From Hydrangea macrophylla (Eukaryota; Streptophyta; Magnoliopsida; Cornales; Hydrangeaceae): a stretch of 64,000 bases of DNA. Shown here piece by piece: positions 57,056-64,000 of this stretch (position 1 is its first letter; each line of letters begins with the position of its first letter). The translations under genes were made by a program, and so were the position numbers. The stretch covers positions 44,513,736 to 44,577,735 of the forward strand of contig CM066995.1 of assembly GCA_033977485.1 (NCBI GenBank), read 5' to 3'. The notes under the pieces are model-generated. The model saw only the letters and a list, made by a program, of their open reading frames with translations. It searched no databases and was not told where the DNA came from.

Positions 57056-58786
57056 TCAAGCATAGTACTTTTTGAGACGATCCAGGTTGATTGGTTCTTT
57101 GAATTCGACACCATCAAGGTCCATGAGATAAGTTGTTCCCCCAGAAAGAATGGTTTTGACGATGTAAGGGCCAACCCATTTGGGTTTAAACTTCCCACGG
57201 GGATCAAAGATCGGAGCTCGCAATTTCTTAAGGACAAGGTCACCCTTGACAATCTTCCTTGGACGAACCTTTTTGTTGAAGGCATGGGCTATCCTCTTTG
57301 GATAGATTCGAACATGGTCGACCGCTGCTAGGCGCTTTTCATCTATGAGGGCCAATTCTTCGTATCTTTCCCTCAACCAATCAGACTCCGAGATTTCACA
57401 TTCTGCCATCACGCGTAGGGACGGCAATTCTATCTCGATCGGAAGTACCGCTTCCATCCCATACACTAATGAGTAAGGCGTTGCTCCTGTAGACGTTCTT
57501 ATCGAGGATCTGTATCCCCAAAGTGCGAACGGTAGCTTTTCATGCCAGTCTTTGTAAGTATCGGCTAATTTGTGCAATATGGCCTTAACATTCTTGTTTG
57601 CAGCCTCGACTGCCCCATTAATTTGCAGTCTGTACGGTGATGACTTGTGATAAGTGATTTTGTATTCCTCGAACAGATCCCTGACTTCTGCCTTGAAATG
57701 ACTTCCATTATCCGAAATAATCTCATGGGGAACTCCATTGCGGCAGATGAGATTTCTCTTGATGAATTTGGCCACTTCCTTGGCTCCCAACTTGGTGTAG
57801 GATGCAGCTTCTACCCATTTTGTGAAGTAGTCTATGGCCACTAGAATGTACCGATTACCATTTGAAGCTTTCGGAATGATTTCACCTATAATATCGATTC
57901 CCCAGGTGGAGAAGGGCCAAGGTGAGGTCATGCTATATAGAAGGGATGGTGGTACATGCATCATGTTTGCATGGATCTGGCACTTGTGACACTTTCTCAC
58001 GTATTCGCAACAATCTTTCTCCAATGTTGTCCAGTAGTACCCTTGCCTTACAATTTTCTTGGCCAGCATGTGACCGTTCATGTGCGGGCCGCATACCCCC
58101 TCGTGTACTTCCTCCATCATTCTTCTGGAGCTTTTCCCAAACAAGCAAGTCAGGTTGTGACCGTTGCATCCTTTCTTCAGCAGTTTTCCACCGCAAATGA
58201 TGAATTGCGCTGCGAATCTTTGAATGTCCCTTTTGTCTTTTTCGGTAGATTCTTGGGGGTATGTCCCCTTTTCTATGAAGTCCCAGACATCCTGATACCA
58301 TGGTGTTCCATTCGCTTCTTCTTCGAGTGTGGCGATTATGTTGAACGAGGGCTCGTACCTCTGCTCAATTACCAAAGGCATCATCCTGACTCCCACATGA
58401 ATTTTGATCATGGAGGCTAAGGTAGCCAACGAATCCGCTAGCTGGTTCTCTTCCCTAGGCAAGTAGAAGAACGTTATGCTCTTAAAGTGCTTCTTGAGTC
58501 CATCGAGATGGTCATGGTAGGGCTTCAACCTCTCTTCCTTCACCTTCCATTCCCCTCTGGCTTGTGACACGATGAGATTCGAATCTCTGAAGACATCTAG
58601 CTTTTGAATTCTCAATTCTATGGCCGCTTCTATCCCCAAAATGCACGCTTTATATTCAGCGGTGTTGTTGGTGGAGTTATAATTGAGCTTGACTGCCAGT
58701 GGGGTGTGATCCCCATTTGGTGATACTAGGATTATTCCTACTCCGTAGCCTTTCATGTTGGCTGCTCCATCAAAGTACAACTTCCA
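57056..58786 (-). pseudogene. Gypsy 2 archaeal-type RNase H and integrase
   Basis: 574 open codons. Begins with YFDGAANMKGYGVGIILVS, TNNTAEYKACILGIEAA and FRDSNLIVSQARGEW (second RNase H). Then the integrase zinc finger (HEGVCGPHMNGH, CHKCQIHA) and core with WGIDIIGE, SDNGSHF and AVEAANKN (D, D, E). C-terminus WVGPYIVKTILSGGTTYL. The stop at 57056 is the normal end. TAA at 58787-58789 separates it from the preceding segment in the same frame. Confidence 0.9.
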
Positions 58787-60078
58787 TTATTCTTCCTTGA
58801 TTTCCATGATATTTTCGTCCGAGAATGGGAAGTCTCCACTTTCTTCGGAGTCAATGGCATGTTCCGCAAGATGATCAGCCACGGTTCTCCTTTTACCGAT
58901 TTGCTTGTAACATACTTGATATCGAATTCGGATAGTAGAAGTAACCAACGGGATATACGACCGGTCAGGGCGGGTTTTTCGAGGAGGTATTTTAGGGGAT
59001 CCATGCGGGATATGAGCACAACCGGGAAGGCTAGCATGTAGTGCCTCAGTCGGCGGGTGCACCAAACCAAGGCCCAACATGTTTTTTCGAGGGTAGAGTA
59101 GTTGAGCTCATACCCAATCATCCTCTTGCTGAGGTAGTATATGGCTTTTTCGGAGTGGCTTTCTTCTCCTTCTTGGGCTAACATGCAACCCATGGCATTT
59201 TCGGAGACAGACAGGTAAAGGAATAAAGGCTTATGAGGAGTAGGCGGTGAGAGGACAGGCGGATTCTGAAGGTAGGCTTTTATTTTATCGAAAGCGGCTT
59301 GGCATTGGTCATCCCATTGGAACTTCTCCCCTTTTCTCAGCAATCGGAACAAAGGATCACATGTAGTTGTAAGCTTGGAAATGAAGCGGCTGATAAATTG
59401 GATTCTTCCGAGAAACCCCCTTGCTTCTTTTTCATTCCGTGGTGATGTCATTTCCAGAATTGCCTTGATCTTAGAGGGATCCACCTCTATCCCCCTTTGT
59501 GTGATGAGAAAATCCAGGAGTTTACCGGAGGTCACACCGAAAGTGCATTTCTTTGGATTCAACCTCATCTTGTACTTACGCAACCTTTCAAAAAACTTTT
59601 CTAGTGCCACTAGGTGTCCTTCTCTATCCTTGGACTTCACGATCATGTCATCCACGTATACTTCTACTTCCTTGTGGATTATGTCATGCAGCAGAGTGGT
59701 GGCAGCTCTTTGGTAGGTTGCCCCAGCATTCTTGAGTCCGAAAGGCATTACTCTATAACAGTAGGTTCCCCAAGGGGTGGTGAATGTCGTCTTTTCCCGA
59801 TCTTCTGGCGCCATAAGAATCTGATTATACCCTGAGAAACCATCCATGAATGATAGTAGCTCATGTCCTGCGGTGTTATCTACCAAAACGTCAATGTGGG
59901 GAAGCGGGAAGTCATCCTTGGGACTGGCCTTATTTAGATCACGAAAGTTGACGTACACACAAACTTTTCCATCCTTCTTCGGGACTGGCATGATATTGGC
60001 AACCCATTCCGGATATTCGGTGACAATGATGAACCCTGTCTTGAATTGCTTTTCCACTTCTTCTTTAACCTTGAGTGC
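58787..60078 (-). pseudogene. Gypsy 2 reverse transcriptase and RNase H
   Basis: The frame from 60057 has PVPKKDGKVCVYVNFRDLNK, FMDGFSGYNQILM, PFGLKNAGATYQR and VYVDDMIVKS (catalytic YVDD). The thumb follows, then RNase H with YLSVSENAMGCMLAQEGE and EKTCWALVWCTRRLRHYM. Frame lost near 58895; the RNase H-linker (VADHLAEHAIDSEES) continues in another frame to TAA 58787. TGA at 60079 stands where relatives have Trp (RPEW). Reading otherwise complete. Confidence 0.88.
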
Positions 60079-61490
60079 TCACTCTGGTCTCATGCACCTC
60101 AGTTTCTGCTTGACAGGTTTAGAATTAGGGAGGAGGGGAATATGATGTTGGACAATGTCGGGATCGACCCCAGGCATGTCTTCGTAAGACCAAGCGAAAA
60201 CATCTTTGAATTCTTTTAGCAAGAGGGTTAATTTTTCTTTTTCTTCTTTATTAAGAGTTGAGCCAATTTGCACAATTTGGGGATTATCTGTTTTACCTAG
60301 GTTAACTGATAAAGTGTCTTCGATTATTTCATAAGCAGGTGGTTTTTCAATTAGTTGCTTAAGTTCAATTGGGAGATCCTCGGAGGGATCTGTGCATTCA
60401 CAAGTATTAGACACAAAGAAGTAAGCAGAATCGTCTTTCATTTCATTCATGATAGGTAAAGTGACTACATTGGACAGTGGTGGGCTTACAGCAGCCGACT
60501 CTGGTACAGACTCGATAATCGGCAGTACAGACTCTGGGGGAACAGGGGATAGGGAGACACATATAGATGACTCTACAGCCTGGTTGCTCAGACCCTCCTC
60601 AGTTGGCTTGATCTGATCATCTTGGCCCTCGGCCCTCTTTTCTTCCTTCTTCTCGGCGGATTCCTCCCACATTTTCTCGATGGCTTCAGTGTCCAGGTAT
60701 TTCAACCAGTCTTCCTCCGGGGTTTTCTCAATTTCTTCGGGATAGAACGGATCTTGATATGGAGGCCTCTCGCAGTCGGCGAAGATTTCAAGTCCGGGGT
60801 GCCTTTTCCCAGTGGTTTGATGGATCCAGGGTTCGGGGAACCCGAAGTAAGGGAAGTCATCCCCCTCTTTGACGAATTGTCCATTCAAGGTCTTGCGGTA
60901 TGGTGGGAGACCCCTTACCCTTTTCTTCCATGGCCTCTGTAGCTCGATGTCTTCTTCAGTGGGCTCGTACCCCAACCCAAAAGTGCCTTGTTGCCCTTTG
61001 ATCTGAGGGAACTCTCGAATCCCTTGCTGGCGTCGGCCCAATCCCATTCCAGGGAAGTAGTTCATTTTGCGGACGATGTTGACAACCGCAGAGTGGATTT
61101 CGGGGAACCTATCTTCATCATTGATCATGTGGATTTCTTCCATGAAGAATCCCCTAATTTCTCCTTCTTCTAACTTAGGTATTTGGATTTCAAAGATGGG
61201 AGCGTAGTTTGGGAAAGCTTCATTACCCCAACTATTACCGAGGATGATTTTCACTTCCTTCTCATGGATGTACTTGATCATTTGATGCACAGTGGACGAT
61301 ACGGCTTTATTGACATGCAACCAGGGCCTTCCGATCAGCAAGTTGAAAGAGGCAGGTATGTCCATGACGTGAAAGACTTCGGTGCTCACCAAAGATCCTA
61401 CCCGGATTTGGAGAGAAACGGTTCCCATCACATTTCTCCTGGTATTATCATAGGCCCTCACAGATTGCACAGATGGTGTGATGTCAAGGA
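60079..61490 (-). pseudogene. Gypsy 2 protease C-terminal part and linker to RT
   Basis: Open from about 61470. The first part completes the protease fold (PASFNLLIGRPWLH). It also holds a G-patch-like motif (YFPGMGLGRRQQGIREF, 61050), common in Tat-like polyproteins. A Glu-rich acidic stretch follows, then YEDMPGVDPDIVQHHIPL before RT. The active-site part is in the next segment upstream, shifted in frame near 61490. Confidence 0.75.
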
Positions 61491-62362
61491 CCCAAGGCGG
61501 TGGCAGTCCTTAGGGTACAGACATTTAAGGCAGAGCCCGTATCGACTAGACAAAACGGCACATATTATCCCTTACATCCCACGGTGATATACAATGCCTT
61601 ATTATGTGCGGATCCCTCTGGTGGCAGGTCCTCATCAGAAAATGTAATGATTGGGTCGGGGGTAAGTGCGCCCAAGAAAGCCACCATGTCCTCCGGTGCA
61701 GTGTCGATAAGGACTTCAATTCCAGCCAAGGCATTCAACACAGTTTGCTTATGCTTATAGGATGTTACCATGATGTCCCACATCGAGAGATGTGCTTGGG
61801 TTTTCTTCAGCCGTTTTATCAATTCATTATCCTCTTCGATGATCTCATCCATCTTACCCTTCCCCTTGTCTTTAACTGGACCCTTCTCGACGGCTTCAGT
61901 AGTAGGCTGCAGAGGCTGGTAATGACGGCCTGACCTGGTCAGGTGATCAATTTTAGCAGGAGTAGGCCCTTCTACAGTCCCATCCTTTTTTAACCAATCA
62001 CAATCCGTTCCCATAAATGGTTTCTCCGGCTCGTCCCAGATAGAAGCATCACTTTCATTATTGGGATCATACCATTTGAGGTCTACCACCCCCAGATCAT
62101 GCTCTTCCAGAAAGAACAAGTCTTGCTCATCGTCTAGCTGTTGCTGCCACTCGTCATTCTCCCCTTCAATCAGATGAATTCCCACAGAATTTGGGATGTC
62201 AATGAAAGTCAAGGGTTGTCCCAGGGGGGTGATATAAGTAGCAGGGTTGAAGGATACAGGGTCGGACTCAATGAGGCTGACATTTTGGTGGTTTGGTAGA
62301 GGATTTTGGGTGATATGGGGCTGCTTTGGTGGTGGCTCGATGATGTTCTGGTCAATAAGGTC
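61491..62362 (-). pseudogene. Gypsy 2 spacer and protease active site
   Basis: The frame of gag continues from 62362 to TAA 61565. It includes LTRSGRHYQPL and MWDIMVTSYKHKQTVLNAL. After the TAA the frame reads VDTGSALNVCTL, the protease active site (DTGS) near 61535, and is then lost near 61490. Confidence 0.78.
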
Positions 62363-63592
62363 TTAAATGTCATGGCGGAGGCGCACGCAATCATCAGTGT
62401 TGTGGCCCGGGGCTTGGTGGTAGGTACATCATTTAGACATATCACAATTTGGCGGGAACTGGGTGTTTCGGGGTTGGAGTAGTTGGAGATGGCCCTTCTT
62501 GAGGAGGCGATCTAAGGCTGAGGAGAGGGAGATCTCTAGCTTGGCGAAGTTGCGAGGGGGCTTTTTCTGGAAGGGGCGATTGGAGGGGTTTGCCTGGCTA
62601 GAGGGTTGGTACGGCCTAAAAGGGTACGTCATGGGTTGGCTGTTAAGGGCATTGACATCCGGGGGATTCCGGGAGTAGTTAGGCCTTCTGGACTGACTCG
62701 GGGGCTCTTCCTTTTTTATCTTTCCTTCTCTGATAGCGTCTTCAATTCGGGTTCTGACTTCAAACAACTCCTCAAAGGTGGAGATGGACTGGTAGAATAA
62801 TTTCTTATGGTAGAGGGGCCGCAGATTCTGGATGAGCATCCTTACCTATTCTTTTTCAATCGACCGGTGGGTCATTTGGGCTACCTTGTTCCTCCATTTG
62901 CTCAGAAATGCAGCGAAGGATTCATTGTGGTTTTGCCGGGTTGTTTCCAAATCCCTGATGGTGACATCCAGCTCTTGATTGTAAGAGTAATGATCAACGA
63001 AAACTCGAACGATGTCTTCCCAGGCCCGGGTTTTGGAGGCTTCCAAGGTTAGGAACCACGATAGTGCAGAATTTGCAAGAGTTTGCGGGAACAACATCGC
63101 AATGTGTTCGTGGGTACAACGCATGGACTGGAAGATACTCATACATAGATTCACATGACTTTTCGGATTCCCAGTTCCGTCAAAACGGTCGATGGCAGGC
63201 ATCTTGAAATTCTCTAGCAGTTTCAGTTTGACAGGCTCGAAGAGGCCTTCCAGGTCTAGCATGTAACCATCGACCCCTTTGCTTTTTCTCAGTATGCTTT
63301 CTAGCTTGTCGACCTTGTCCATTTTCTCTTGGAGCTTTTTCTCATACGTAAGCGGTGGGACCCCTTGAAACCAGTCTTCTTCCCTATTATTCTCATGCGG
63401 GGGAGGTTCAAATCCTGGTGGTGGAAACCCGGGTGGAGGTTGCGGCTGCTGCTGCTTCAGTTCTTCCATGAACTTCAGAACTTGGGCTAGGCTGTCGGAC
63501 TGCTGGCTTATGGTCGCTCCCAATTCAGTAACCTTGTTTTCCAACTCTTCCCTATTCATGCTGAAGTAAGCTGTCGGACTGATTCTGATCAA
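62363..63592 (-). pseudogene. Gypsy 2 gag
   Basis: Starts at Met 63592 or 63556 (MNREELENKVTELGATISQQ). A coiled coil is followed by a Gln/Pro-rich tract (QQQPQPPPGFPPPGF). The gag domain follows (KSHVNLCMSIFQSMRCTHE, ALSWFLTLEASK). Stops in the same frame: TAG 62846, TGA 62429 and TAA 62363. The zinc knuckle CTYHQAPGHNTDDC lies just after the TGA, which falls where relatives have Trp. Pattern C-x2-H-x4-H-x4-C as in gypsy element 1. Confidence 0.85.
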
Positions 63593-64000
63593 TCGATTAT
63601 CAGAACTCCTGACCCACGAAGAGGACCCTGATTGCTGACCTTGGGAATCTATACTGACCTGACAGATTTTGAGAGGACTAGATTAGATCTTGACAGTGGT
63701 GACTTTAGACAGACAAAGACAGTGATGTGGACTGACTCGAGACAGTGCGTGCAGATTGGTGGGGAATGGTGCATGCAAATGGGACAAGCATGCGGATGTA
63801 AGCCCTAATCTATATGATGCTTCTATTTCTAACAGATAGCAGTTAAACAAATAAGGTCCTAACCATATAGAGTGTGCTAACCTTACTTTCCAGTATGACC
63901 ACCAAGGGATAACAGGGATATCTGGGATATCTGGACAGAGTTTCTGGGAGAAACTGGTTAATATGGTTATATCTGGGATATCTGGACAGAGTTTCTGGGA
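63593..64000 (-). other. Leader of gypsy 2, with a 51-bp tandem repeat
   Basis: No ORF. At 63920-64000 two copies of ATCTGGGATATCTGGACAG.. occur at an offset of 51 bases, with a weaker third (AACAGGGATATCTGGG). The primer site and 5' LTR are further right. Confidence 0.55.

Larger units (their letters stand above)
54515..64000 (-). mobile_element. Ty3/gypsy retrotransposon, Tat type, copy 2, 5' end outside window
   Basis: Minus strand: gag near 63592, protease, RT, two RNase H domains and integrase to 57056, then tandem repeats and an antisense ORF. The 3' boundary of the internal region is a poly-G tract next to TG at 54515. The 5' LTR and primer site are beyond 64000. Six nonsense codons and at least two frameshifts break the polyprotein. 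Its sequence is distant from gypsy element 1 in all domains. Confidence 0.88.

Noticed and set aside
57035..58420. Plus-strand ORFs over integrase of gypsy 2
   Set aside because: Shadows of the integrase frame; no domain.
62209..62445. 78-codon minus-strand ORF between two gag segments
   Set aside because: The true gag frame (zinc knuckle C-x2-H-x4-H-x4-C) runs through here in another frame.
1..64000. tRNA, rRNA or other RNA genes
   Set aside because: No cloverleaf or rRNA-like segment was recognised by eye; the only tRNA-related sequences are the primer binding sites.

Overview
This is plant nuclear DNA, most likely from a eudicot. It has spliceosomal introns, (GA)n and (TA)n microsatellites, a Stowaway MITE, and fragments of plant genes (EXO70, HSP90, a PHOS32/34-type universal stress protein). 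I see no intact single-copy host gene. Nearly the whole window is nested transposable elements, several of which can be delimited to the base by termini and target-site duplications (TSDs). Species cannot be told from the sequence.

Left third (1-16336): a CACTA (En/Spm) element on the minus strand runs off the left edge and ends at 7668. Its transposase reads open through three exons, and its second gene reads open over three exons to the window edge. Its 5' region carries an EXO70 fragment. After a short spacer, a non-autonomous TIR element (8049-16336) is split by a second, degenerate CACTA element on the plus strand (8437-15843, TSD AAA). That element lacks the N-terminal half of its transposase and contains a Stowaway MITE.

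Middle (16337-25965): an 8-kb non-autonomous Helitron (16795-24777) sits in a TA microsatellite. It carries exon-intron fragments of an HSP90 gene, one exon duplicated, plus exon-like pieces I cannot identify. A small MITE follows.

Centre (25966-38916): a complete Tat-type Ty3/gypsy retrotransposon on the minus strand (LTRs 1.1 kb, TSD GGCGG). It has gag-PR-RT-RH-aRH-INT on one strand and an antisense extra gene with a plant mobile domain between INT and the 3' LTR. Both are pseudogenes. The polyprotein is broken almost only by TAG codons.

Right-centre (38917-54514): short repeats, an LTR-like sequence interrupted by a Ty1/copia element on the minus strand (41410-49500, TSD ATAAC), then AT-rich DNA with a stress-protein pseudogene. 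The copia element has a single in-frame stop, and one of its LTRs has an internal deletion with filler.

Right end (54515-64000): most of a second Tat-type gypsy element on the minus strand, with a different antisense ORF (DUF7745-like) interrupted by a 531-bp Mutator-like insertion. Tandem repeats lie between the antisense ORF and INT. The 5' LTR lies beyond the window.

The genes do not form a host pathway. They are replication and transposition modules, plus host gene fragments carried by DNA transposons and a Helitron. I did not find a convincing new defence or metabolic system. The points most worth a second look are the antisense retroelement genes, the TAG-only nonsense pattern, the palindrome clusters and the captured genes.
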